A stretch of DNA of 64,000 bases from positions 45,156 through 109,155 of the forward strand of contig CALWEA010000004.1 in assembly GCA_944376905.1 (NCBI GenBank), written 5' to 3'. This document shows, piece by piece, positions 19,301 through 29,400 of the stretch. The notes under the pieces are model-generated. The model did no database searches. It was not told where the DNA came from and was given only the letters and a program-made list of their open reading frames with translations. The stretch is from an uncultured Clostridia bacterium. GTDB taxonomy: Bacteria > Bacillota > Clostridia > Christensenellales > UBA1242. Every line of letters starts with the position of its first letter. Within the stretch, counting starts at the first letter, position 1. The translations under genes were made by a program, and so were the position numbers.

Positions 19301-22300
19301 CAGCAATAGAATCGTCTTTGCCAGCAATTCCACCAACATAATCATAGCCAGCAACAAAAGTTCTTGTTACATTATTTTGAATATATGAATTATTAGTTCC
19401 AACAACACCGCCAACATTAATACCGCCAACAGATTTATCAACATTAATTTCATATCTTTCAGCAACAATATTACCTTCTATAATCATGTTTGAAATTATA
19501 GAATTTTCATAAGAAGGTGCAAAAGATAAGGTTAATGATTGCTTTTGATTTTTTCCCGCAATAGCACCTGTTGAACAGAAACCAACACTATATAAATTAA
19601 TTCTAGCGCTATAATTTGATGTGTTATATAAATTAGTTTCTTCATTAACAATTCTATCAATAACTCCAAGGTTAATACCAACAACTCCACCAACAGAAGT
19701 ATTTTGAGAATGGCCCATATATTTAACAGAGAAAATAGGATTTTGTGATGATGATTGTGAAATACTATTTAACAAAGTGTGGTTAGTCGTATTTAGATTT
19801 TTATCTACAAACGTCAAAATAGCCCCTCGATTAATCCCAACAACTCCACCAATTGCTATTTCCGCACCACTATAATTTTCGCTTAAATTTTCTATTTGAA
19901 TATTAGAATTTTTGATAACAACACTAACATTTTCTAAATATCCTAAATTTTCTCCCGCAATTAATCCAGCATAAATATTATTTGACGTTTGTTGAGAGAG
20001 ATTTAAACTACCCTCAAACTCTATATTTTTAATTTCCGCAGTAGAAGAAATCTTGCTAAATAATCCCAAATATGTGTTAGACCCTTCAACACGAGTTTGA
20101 GTTATGTTTAAATTGATAAGTTTTGCAACGCCATTTTCTCCAACAATTGAACCATAAAATTGATTAAAACAAGGAATTTCCAAACCATCAAAATCAAGTG
20201 TTGTTGTTATTTTGTAATGTTTATTTAATGAGCCAGGATCACTCATGACAGAAATAAAACCTTGTGCACTTGATATAGGAAGAGGATTACTTTTATCACT
20301 GCCATCACTAACAAAAACAGAAACTATTTGAGATTGTGTGTATTCAGTTTCATTAATGTATGATGTTCTTGGAATAATAACAACATATCCTTTACCTGTT
20401 CCAGTTCCATTATATTGAATTGTTATTTGAGAAAAACTTGCATTAACTGTCGCAGAAATTAAACTACTTGCAGTGTTATCCAATGGAACAAATTCAACAT
20501 CAAATTCTTGACAATCTGCCTCTGGATTTAAAAATGTGTCAAAAGTAAATGTTTTGTTTTCATCGCTTAAATAAACTTCATCTTGCCAGTTATAAAATCC
20601 AACACTCTCTAATGGAACATAAGGACGGATATTTATATTTAAAACTGCTGTAAAACTATAATCATATTCTGTTATAGTAAAAGCAATCCAAAAAGAAGTG
20701 TTCGCTTGTGCATACGTATCATCACAAACAAATCTTAAATGATTACCAATTATTTCATATTGTCCAAAATTAGTTATTGTTCCAGACTCCTGAAAAGTTC
20801 CAACTGACGAAGAACTGCTAACTATTGGCTCGCCAAGTTGAGTTGCCCAAGAAATTTTACCAGCATAATAATTAAACAAATCTTCTGGTTTACTACCATC
20901 ATATAAAGTTGCAACTAAATCTAATTCAAAAGTTGAAAATCCTCTTTGTTGATAATAATAACCAACATCTGTTGCTTTGTAAACATCAACGGAATTAACA
21001 ATAATGGTTTGATTATTAGGTTGAATTTCTTGCTGATAATAAAGCGAAGTTATTGGAGAAAAACTTGTTATATGAACATTGAAAACAATACCTTCTTCTT
21101 GCCCAACAATACCAACAACATTAAAGTTTTCAACTTTTTGACGATAAATTGTTATTTTTAAATCTGCTTCACCAACCCCCAATATAGATAGAATAAAAGT
21201 ATTTTCATTAAAGGAAATAATATTATTTCCATTAACAATTTCACTTTCAATATTATAAAGGGTGGCGGTCGTTGGGTTAGTTAATAATCTTAAATTCAAA
21301 TCAATTATTTTGACATCTTGATTTTGATTTAACGTAAAATTAACGGCAAGACCTGAAACATTTTCATTATCATCAAATTCGACTTGAGAAATAAATTCAC
21401 TATTTTGAACTGACAAATTTACATCATTCAAGCCAACTTCTATTTTTATAGAAAGAGTGCAAGATAAACCGTTTGGAAGAGTTATTTTAACCCTACCATC
21501 ACCAACTGCCAAAGGTTTAATAAATATATTTTTATCACCTTCCAAAACTTGTTTAACTTCAAATATGAAATTAGAATTATCTAAATATTCAAAACTATAA
21601 AGTCCAATGTAAGCATCATCACTTTTTATAATTAATCCACTAAAAAGTTTTTCACCATCATTTAAGTCAACAGAAAGACCATTTTGATAATTTTCACTAA
21701 CACTAAAACTTGTTGCACCTTCTTTTATAACAATAGGAACATAATGAACAATAGAATTTTCTTCAATTAAAGAACTATTTAACGTAAATTTAATATAAAT
21801 ATTACCATCATAAATTTGTTTACCTTCTAAAAGTAAAGATGAAATTAAATAATTGTATTCAAAATCAGAATAAGGGATAGAAAAATTAGAAATTTGAGTT
21901 TGATTTTTATAAACAAGAGTTATGTAGTCGCTCCAATTTTCAAAAGGAATAGCATTATCAATATTAGAAACAGATTGTAAAATTTCAACATCAACACTTT
22001 CAAACTTAGAATCAGTTGAATAAACCGCTAAATTCAAATTTTTAATAGCAGATTCACCATAATTTTCGTCATATAAAATTACTTTGCTTTTTAAACTTTC
22101 ACTTGAAGTTTTGTCATTAACATAAATACTTGTTGGAGCATTTAAAACATTAACTTTAAAAGACTTAACTATTTCATAACCACTATAATCTTCATAAAAA
22201 AGTTTTACAATAACAACATCTTCACCTAACTCTTTTGCTTGCAAACCAAAAATATAACTATTGGAAGATGTTGGAGTGAAATCTTCAAGAGATGGAATAA

Positions 22301-23201
22301 CTCGTGAATACTCTGTTTTAACAGAATCTATTTCAACACTAACATTGCTTGTTTTTATACCTATTTCAAATTCATAATATGAGGAATTAAAATCATTTGA
22401 AACAAGGGTAACAACAGAATTTTCGTTTAATACTTCTCTTTGATTTTCTGGAATGTATGAATTACTATAAAGTCCAGTTTTAATAATTGAAATACCTGTT
22501 GTTTGAATTGATTCAACAATGTCAACATCGAAAATAACAGGATTTATTTCTGGATAATTATCTAATTTTGCTGTTAAAGAGAATGTATCACTTAAAACAG
22601 AAATTTCCTTATTAGAATCAGTAACAAGTAAAGTTAAAAGGGAATCATTAATTAAGTCTTCTTGTATGGTTTTAACACTAACTATTTTTTCAGCAACACC
22701 TTCATTATTGTAATAAAAACTAACATTTGTTGTTGAGGCATTAAGAGGAGAAAAACTAAACCAATCCACTTCATTTAAATTGTATGTTTTACCTGCTTCC
22801 TTAACAATAAAAGGATTTGTTTTAAGAGCAAAAGAACTTATAGGCAAACTAACATTAACAGCAACCAAACAAGACTTAGAACCTTCAAAAGTTGAAATAA
22901 TTAAATTACCTTGACCAACTTTTAATCCTTTTAATGAAACAATAGCAACGCCATCTTTTTGATAATCAGTACTAATTATTTTAACTATTTCATTATCAGG
23001 ATTAACAGAGATACTTCCACTCATATCACTAAAATAGTTTTTAATAGCAACAGAAAAGGAAGTTGATTCACCAACTTCAATTTCTATATTTTTTGTGCTA
23101 GTTTCAAGACTAATTTTTTCATAAGGGTCACCACAAGCAACAACCCCGCAAACACTTAACATAATTAAAAGCACAAAACATAATTTGTAAAACTTTTTCA
23201 T
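13356..23201 (-). CDS. Giant Ig-like/GLUG-repeat lipoprotein (3281 aa)
   Basis: Predicted surface lipoprotein and probable adhesin. The N-terminus is a lipoprotein signal peptide with lipobox VVAC (Cys23) followed by G-D-P. Just after it comes a bacterial Ig-like (Big_2-type) sequence, ISLETSTKNIEIEVGEST. Three blocks of GLUG-type repeats (patterns GGVVGINRG, GFIAGVNNGSITN, GGIVGRTN) lie at roughly residues 980-1350, 2250-2550 and 2700-3160, separated by Ig-like beta regions. GLUG repeats are expected to form elongated beta-solenoids. No protease or LPxTG motif is seen; anchoring is by the lipid. The frame is intact over 9.8 kb. GAGGAG precedes the ATG and a promoter lies upstream. It is a paralogue of the next gene; the ligand is unknown. 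Confidence 0.88.
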   Translation of the reverse strand: MKKFYKLCFVLLIMLSVCGVVACGDPYEKISLETSTKNIEIEVGESTSFSVAIKNYFSDMSGSISVNPDNEIVKIISTDYQKDGVAIVSLKGLKVGQGNLIISTFEGSKSCLVAVNVSLPISSFALKTNPFIVKEAGKTYNLNEVDWFSFSPLNASTTNVSFYYNNEGVAEKIVSVKTIQEDLINDSLLTLLVTDSNKEISVLSDTFSLTAKLDNYPEINPVIFDVDIVESIQTTGISIIKTGLYSNSYIPENQREVLNENSVVTLVSNDFNSSYYEFEIGIKTSNVSVEIDSVKTEYSRVIPSLEDFTPTSSNSYIFGLQAKELGEDVVIVKLFYEDYSGYEIVKSFKVNVLNAPTSIYVNDKTSSESLKSKVILYDENYGESAIKNLNLAVYSTDSKFESVDVEILQSVSNIDNAIPFENWSDYITLVYKNQTQISNFSIPYSDFEYNYLISSLLLEGKQIYDGNIYIKFTLNSSLIEENSIVHYVPIVIKEGATSFSVSENYQNGLSVDLNDGEKLFSGLIIKSDDAYIGLYSFEYLDNSNFIFEVKQVLEGDKNIFIKPLAVGDGRVKITLPNGLSCTLSIKIEVGLNDVNLSVQNSEFISQVEFDDNENVSGLAVNFTLNQNQDVKIIDLNLRLLTNPTTATLYNIESEIVNGNNIISFNENTFILSILGVGEADLKITIYRQKVENFNVVGIVGQEEGIVFNVHITSFSPITSLYYQQEIQPNNQTIIVNSVDVYKATDVGYYYQQRGFSTFELDLVATLYDGSKPEDLFNYYAGKISWATQLGEPIVSSSSSVGTFQESGTITNFGQYEIIGNHLRFVCDDTYAQANTSFWIAFTITEYDYSFTAVLNINIRPYVPLESVGFYNWQDEVYLSDENKTFTFDTFLNPEADCQEFDVEFVPLDNTASSLISATVNASFSQITIQYNGTGTGKGYVVIIPRTSYINETEYTQSQIVSVFVSDGSDKSNPLPISSAQGFISVMSDPGSLNKHYKITTTLDFDGLEIPCFNQFYGSIVGENGVAKLINLNITQTRVEGSNTYLGLFSKISSTAEIKNIEFEGSLNLSQQTSNNIYAGLIAGENLGYLENVSVVIKNSNIQIENLSENYSGAEIAIGGVVGINRGAILTFVDKNLNTTNHTLLNSISQSSSQNPIFSVKYMGHSQNTSVGGVVGINLGVIDRIVNEETNLYNTSNYSARINLYSVGFCSTGAIAGKNQKQSLTLSFAPSYENSIISNMIIEGNIVAERYEINVDKSVGGINVGGVVGTNNSYIQNNVTRTFVAGYDYVGGIAGKDDSIAGYTDNPTQYDYVTQNTVQAIYQTNFKYMLTALSNSGNIGAISGNENSTINQKLYSPTNQAFYYYESNISGKIFPVAYSKIGNDFEFIKYNKDIPYYSLFAYQDIVVEVDRIESDYDLGAGKLETENVLYDNLVAYMFYYQAEQSTQQKYIDYLNLYRNIPFVFSYPDSVNITSLNREILNIDSNGKINIYGTGLAILQVSSILNNTKGSIYLYILVTNAFNQYTINASNNSVITNGSTIVVYQNSPIELKYFFNHSDIKVKDDYNQSLFVRLVNNNEASLTYHINEEKQYINITDVGNSLIFNIGGEIIANASNTITFVPVFKTNIANVGAVNMFYGDKENNIDSEMDNLITETTSETSIIALAQKGTERFEVNFSSTTVEPLDVFTVNINQITDYDDDSLQITFAKVGETFEVDDYFIIESFKGYDATEITNLYNYTGQNGTFKFVFNYQKYALNNEDYNGIYYINFIADNGVVETITVNLIKQQVSNITLKNYYNVVGSVDKTKAEENFVAPGANSVLQIDVYPYFADFDYISVNNASTNFTNNTPLVLEVVYETDQGNLETLYGVEYTTDGVNIPIRVIKQHLTSLTSAQILVRYTTTSSAVENSKATLVVSAVKLQNGSDIVTQSPIIQFQQEKTVNVIIKDTVEFKIRGKEAIDGKYYVAKGLSYDLDVIVHGFSTDEIVTQSTSNYAEIRLQNDGSYKLNIASNINYISGQEGYNVTITTYGQTVVDGLYYTSDKIEINLVIVDFVVLLENLTPLDLDNQSIDDYSGSTVIQNAENGLMRVAIGNTTPLAVKLINGVSVEYDTNSAIVSKAVQNFEDSLTRNATWGISAKQIGIAGPYITKTEFTGNTYINNEYLRITSNIVNGDYTYSYAPLKLTSAQNALYNLTFNSYFKYLNGVPTLALENEQNVFSLATDIAVEVYATGLENNAIPIYTYDDFINMQEGMWYMQLDDIVLPTDFSPINVAIAGFNGNGFSFSFNSNWRVQNLSAVGLFGTLPEKTVVKNVKIDIKQSLNVEITNINAVNFGFIAGVNNGSITNCSVVSDEYATANIVILGQQETITNNYVAGITGYNNGFITNSQVKMNLVAGANLAGLAGVNDNIISSSYVSESKLINKSGDVLNHTAGFVVRNGITTSSTEPAIIQTSYVSGEFSAINVYSSGVNKIINSQTQVAGFVFDNYGNIENSYSNIPIHSSSTRAGFVFRNGGNINNTYSTSTFGESGQTAYGYIVFNKIDDVVGTVTNSFYLLGTVNSTVNKTTISGVTALSEIEFSIENYFENFILSSSTNKRGGIWFYPSRSVELEFEIDGQQQQFIYGKPELVAPNLIAVSQKSLDSENITVDPVTGQTTYVYIENKNAEGSVYNPHTIASASDLETLITQNSNRNINNSYYRIVANIDYTEENINNSMLYKIIFKGDIEGNGMTIKGYVIDTKENLTNGGLFAKIGNGNTGEGAVRNLNIAPKYINMPNTDFVGSLAGSLESGSLYNVNALGFEYEQTGLVIIGHYAVGGVVGVAINNFKINNISSSISARASYDSSQEGEKVGIFTNTKTTKISYAGAIIGVANNSGEIINSTVSREIASMAEIAGLMFGKIGNNVIAENINIEIISGQFVRATAYGGIIAGELCGDIKNVTVRGNADSNFFKINPIVPKVIGGLVGFMQSGSIENATSYINLVWNVSSPSLIGGVVGEMLGGQLNNVNFVGSINIVGNTQNSAGTNVTVGGIVGRTNYQPTVNVSSQLRADDVSIINCSTGLTNNVNNPDSKITVKTDSLYRVTVGGLVGESILTYETFSFNNKSHCRVGNVLTFNGCENHLDISINSVIFEGTYYGTLGGIVGGVYADASKTYAGEAIIFDELTMQELYDLYSSCSHSKLSINVTNMKNQATAILKYGGIFGFGVPVAETTSVEGVPTQKIPFGDLLENAIKLQTAPEYDGQYEIDENQIKTPILRMQDSQYLVLPSENSNLNLVLEQNNYWNYL

Positions 23202-23243
23202 AATTTCTCCTCAAATAAACCAAAATGGATTTAAGTAAGTTTA

Positions 23244-23272
23244 AATATATCAACTAAATTATTATAAGTAAA
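23244..23272 (-). promoter_or_regulatory. Promoter of the 3281-aa lipoprotein gene
   Basis: TTTACT at 23267-23272, a 17-base spacer and TATATT at 23244-23249 preceded by TGA (extended -10). The start falls about 35 bp before the ATG. Confidence 0.65.
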
Positions 23273-23486
23273 GGTATATTAATAAAAGTAAAACTAAAAG
23301 TAAGTTATTTATATTATAGTAAAAATCAACGGTTAAAATTAAATACAGAGCATACAATTAAATTTAAAAACAAAGAATTAAAACATTAAGTAGAAAATAA
23401 TAGTAGGATTATATGTCAAATATAGATAATAAAATCTAAATTGAAAGCAAGTGATTATAAAACTTTATAAAGCAAATTCAAATTAA

Positions 23487-26400
23487 CTAAGCATAACTAA
23501 TCCCCATTCCCTCATCATTTTGATGGTTGTAATCTTGAAGAGGAACATAAGGATATTTAGTAGGTAAAAGACCATCAATAATAATTCCGAAGAAATCCCA
23601 GAAAGAAGTAGTAGGTGTACTATTGCCTTCATTTACCAAATCTAAAATATCATATCCTTGACCTGCAAGATTTATATTTGATATAGTACAATTTGTTACT
23701 GTGTACAAATTAGTAATACTATTAATGATTTTATATCCATCAAGTGTTCTATAAGTAATTGCCGGATTATTGCAAATTTGATTAGCATAATAAACATTAA
23801 CAATTTTTCCGTTTGCACCCTCGTTATCTGTTGCAACACCCATTAAACCGCCGTAAGATAAAAGTCTATTGTATAATTGGTCTCTTACATCTCCATTTCT
23901 AGCATAAAGATAAGTGTATGAATTAAACAACACACCATTCCTCAAACCATAATTTAATGCAAAGAATTTACTACTATTATTTGGATCTAACCAACCACTT
24001 GGATCAACAAGATATGGTGTATTGTAAACCCAATTTATTCCCAATTCTGCTCCACCACGAATTTGTCCCCTATTATGACAATCATTAATAATACTATCAT
24101 AAGATATTTGAGGTTCTAGATAAGTTATCCCGTTAGCATAAGCCAATTCTTTAAGAAAAGAATAATAAAATTTATGAGTTCCACAAATAGTTAGTCCCCA
24201 GAATACAGGTTGCATTTCAAATAAACATTTTGTGTATAATTCTTGAACTGCATTGGCTCTAACACTTCCATTATTTGTACAACCATTAATTTCAACTCCA
24301 GGAGAACTTCTTCCTGCAATACCCCCCGCATAACTTTCCTTAGATGCTTTTTCTGTCGGTTTAATTAACATACTATAACCTGCATTCCAAGCAACCATTG
24401 GCATACCTTGACTGCTATAATAATCAGGTAATTGATAAGATGTATAACCAGTATCATCAATAATGTGTTGCTCGTTATATCCACTAACAACATTAGCATT
24501 ATTCGTTGATTGACTAATTGTTCCTGCTTTCATTTGAGCAACTATTCCACCAGCCAAAGGAATATTATCACTATTTAAAGATATTTGATAGTTGTTTTGA
24601 TTGACCCTTGCCGAACCACTAGTACCAGAATAAATATTAACACTATTTTCAGTTGTTATATTGCTAATATTTCCACCGGCAAATGTTCCAGTAACACCAC
24701 CTGCTTTTGTTAAAGCACTTATAAAAGAATTAGAAATTGTTATATTTGAAATATTATTTTCTAAACCTTCCAAATTACCTGCAACACCACCAGCGCCGGT
24801 TGTTGTGTTAATATCATCTTGTCCATCAATCGAACCGTTAATAACAACAATATTATCTAATTTAAAATTAGAGATATTAACATTATTTCCTCTGCCAACA
24901 ATTCCACCAACCTGTGATGAATTATCAATTGTTGCAAATGAATATTCAGAATTGTTTGCATTAATTAATTCAATACCTTCTAAAACTGATTGTTGACCTT
25001 GACTACTTCCAATTGTTGTTGAAGTTGCATAACCAACCAAACCTCCAAGATAAATATTTGTTTTTTGATTGTTTATATAACTAAAATTCTTGACAGTTGT
25101 TCCATTTACAATATTTACATTGTTAGTTAATCCAGCAATACCTCCAATATTAACAGTGTTGTTTTCAAAACCATTTATTGTTATTTCAAAATCATCAACT
25201 CCACATTTATTAAAATCAATATCTGAAGCCTGACCAGCAAGACCACCAAAATATGCATTACCTGTTCCTTGTGAAACAACTATATTGAACATATTTACAT
25301 TTGAATTAGAAATTGTTACACCTCTGGCGTTTGCATTAGCAACAATTCCGCCAATATTTGGACTATTAACATTTTGAACTTCTATTCTAATATTGTTAGC
25401 ATCAATACCATCAAGAGTTGGTGTTCCACTAATTTTAGCAACCGCTCCTGCAAAATTTGAGTTATTTGTTGTTAAATTAGCAATAGTAAATCCGTTTAAC
25501 TCACAATTAACTATCCTAGAAGTTCCTTGAGCCTGAGCAACAAGCCCTGAAATAAAGGAGTTATTAGACAAATTCATATTTTGGAAATACAATTCATAAA
25601 CATTACAATTCTCAACTCTTGCACTATCATCTATTTGTGAAACTATACCTGAGATATAAGATTCACCATTAACTGTTAATGCATTAAAACTTAAATTTTG
25701 AACACTACATGAAGTCAATTCCGTATTGCCTCCAACCTTAGAAGCAATACCGCCAATGTTTGCGCTTGATGATATACTCGCACCATCAAAACTTAAAGAA
25801 TTAACGTTTGCTCCTGAAATATTAGAATTTTCTGAAGTTGAAGCAACAATACCACCAGCATCAAGATTACCAAATCTTAAATTAGAAAAATCTAATCCAG
25901 AAGAAGAACATCTTCCATTAATATTAGAATCATTAAGTTCTCCAACCAATCCACCAATTAATGCAGAAGAGATATTTCCAATATTATAAAATGTGTTTTG
26001 AGAATAATTAACGCTTGCATTACTAATAGTTACATTATCATTAACTTGCCCCGCTATTCCACCAAAAATAAATTTACCAGATGTTGCAACTTCTAATTGT
26101 CCTGTTCCAAAATTCAAATTTAAACCGGAAAGACTTGTTCTTCCTGTTATACTTCCTGCAAGTCCTCCAACATAACCTGTTGCATTAGAATTATAGGTTA
26201 ATGTATTGCTAGATAAGTTCGCAAAATTAACTCCAGAAAAATCAACACCAGAAGACTGTCCAACTAGACCTCCTAAATAAACATTATTCGAACTTGAACC
26301 TCCGCTAACTTTAATTGTGTTGTTATTTGGAATTGAAATTTGAGAAAGTTGTAGTTCAACATTTTCTGCAATGACTTGACCAAACATAGCCCCAACAAAA

Positions 26401-29400
26401 GCCCCGCCTGTTGTCGCAACATCAATTTTGTAGTTGTTGCCTATGGTTACATTTGTATACATGCTATCATTTGAATATCCAACAAGAGCACCATTATAAA
26501 CAGTTGAATTAGAAACTTGAATGTTAAATTCATATCCGCTAGATAAATTAATATCAACAAAATTTGCATTGTTAGCGTTACCGCTTAAAGCACCAACATA
26601 ACAAGGATTACTATTACTAATTGTTGATTTAACAGATAGTTTTGTGTTTGTTGGTATTTCACAATTTTCTATTTTGGTTGATGAATTGGAAGAGCCAGTT
26701 ACATTTCCAACAATTCCTCCAAGGCTGGAACCAGAAGAATTAGAATTTATAATTGCTGAATTTAAAATTTTTGTATTTGTAATTGAAGAATTATTTCCAG
26801 ACAAATATCCAACAATACCACCAACATTTATTTGGTTTCCACCAGATGAGGCATTGAGAGAAACATTTGATAATTCACAATCTTCTATTGTTGAACCATT
26901 AGCCTCCCCAACCAATCCACCAAAACTAGAAGAATTTAATGCTTCTGCTTTAAATGAAGGATTTTCTATTGTTACATTATTAATTGTTGTGTTAGATATT
27001 TTACCAGCAAGTGCACCCGCATAAGATATATTGAAAACTGGAACTTCACTTTCATCATTTAAATCTTCAAATTCAATATTTAAACCATAAATTTTAGCAT
27101 TTTCCGTCTCTCCAAACAAGCCAGCATAATTTTCTGCACCATTAAAATTAAGATTAATAATTGAATAATAATTATAAGAAGTAGCCCCACTTGTTGTTGT
27201 TGAATATTCACCAGTAAATGTTCCTTTAAAACTTCCACCAGGAGAAGAATTACCTTCTTTTTGTCCAATAGAACGCCAAACATCAATATTTTCATCTTTA
27301 TTGTTAGCGTTTTTCATATCATTGGTTAAAGAAATGTTATTAGTTAACGCAAAAAATGTTCCGCTAGTTGATTGCCAATCATCAATTTGTTGCAATTTTC
27401 CTATATTTGATATTTCAACCGCATTTTCCTGAGAATAACCATCACCAGTATAACAATCTTGCATATACGTTAAAGACTTATATGCTGGACCGTTAAATGT
27501 TGGATAACCATTATTATATCTATAATCGTAACTAAATTTAATTTTAGCGGTATCATCTAATTTTTCTTCATTAACTAAAAAGTTATTAGGGATTAATTTA
27601 CCACTTTCATCGTCAATAGTATTTAAATCAGGATTTGCTAAAATATTTTGAGAATCAAAAACTGCCATATCATCTGTTATCATTTGAGTTGCGGAATTTG
27701 ATAAAACCCCAGTTGCATAAATGTCATAGAAACAAGAGTAAACACCGCTTAAAGCATCTGCAACATCAAATACTGTTCCCGAACCATTAATTTTAGAAAC
27801 AGTATAAGAGTAATAAATACCGCCACCACGAATTGATTTTGCAAATGAATCAGCATTTTGAGCCTGAATTGTTCCGTTTGCATAACTATGACTAATTGTT
27901 CCAACATTTAAACCTGCAAAACCACCAGCATTTGCATTAGAATATAAATCTAAACTAGCATAACAATCTGCAATATACCCTAAATTAACTCCAACAAAAC
28001 CACCGGCATAAACAGTCCCACCGCTTGCACTACTATTTAAACCATATACTCCATGGGTTTTAGCATTATTTATTTCATTAACATTACATGAATAAATGTA
28101 ACCATCATTTATATCCGCAATAGTTCCAACACCATTGTATGCATTACCATCTTTTGCAAAATATGTTGAATTAGGAGTTGTTATTTGTGATTTAATTGCC
28201 AATCCAGCGACTGTACTGGTTGAATCAACTAAATCAAAAACTGAATTAGAAGTGTTTGTTATACTAAATCCATCACCAACAACAAAACTATTTTTAAGTT
28301 CAATATTAGCAAAAACATTTTCATTCATGTCTTCTGCAACAACAAAGAACCTAACTGGATTATTTTTAACATTAGGAATTTCATGATTAAAGTAATAACT
28401 ATTTTCTGCGTAAGTTTCGTTATTGATAATAAATGGATTAAGTTTAGAACCTTCGTAAGCAAGACTTAATCTATCCTTTTCACTAAGTGAATTAATATAA
28501 ATTTGTAAAACATTAAGCATTGTATTGCTACCGTTATTCTTAGTGTAGTAATAGATATTCTCACTTTTTACACCGCTATTATCTAAACATAAACTAAGTT
28601 GATGAGAATAATAATTAATTAAATCAGTTCCAGATATACTATTAGTTCCAGCATAAGCACCATTTGCTTGTCCAACAACAGCATTAACATTAAGTTTTGT
28701 TTGAGTTTGAGTGTATTTAGTATATATAGTTGAAACAGCAAAATTTTGATTTATTTGAGTTTGTGAACTACCCTTACCAATGATTCCCCCAATATTAGTT
28801 ACTTGGTCATTTTTAGAAAAATCAGCATTGACAATAATATTTCCGTAAGCAAAACAAGTGTCGATAACTTTGTCTGCTTCAACGCTAGAAGTTGAATAAT
28901 TAGAAGACCCAACAATTCCACCAATTTGTGCTTGTTCAGTTGAATTTAAGGTTATATTACCACCAAATACTGCACTATTTATTTCAACTCCAGCAAGTTC
29001 GCTCAAATCACTGGAAGATTGACTTGCAAAACTTCCAACAATTCCGCCCGCTATAACATTAGTTGCAGAAAGCGTTATATTTCCTAAGTATTGAGTTTTA
29101 AAATTATCTTTACCAATTAAAATCTTACAATTAGGAGAAGAAACATAACCAATAAGTCCACCAATAGAAGAAAGATTAGATTTTGAATCATTAAAACTAA
29201 TAGAAGTTCGACTTATACAATAACCAATAGAAGTGTCGGAATTAGCCTTACCAACAATACCACCTATGAAAGAAGAAGCATTTTGAGAAACAACATTTAT
29301 AGTTCCGTAAGTGTCAACATTTTCCAATGTAGATATTTGACTACTTTCACCAATCAACATACCCGCTGAAACATTTTCATTGGCAATTAAATCAATATCG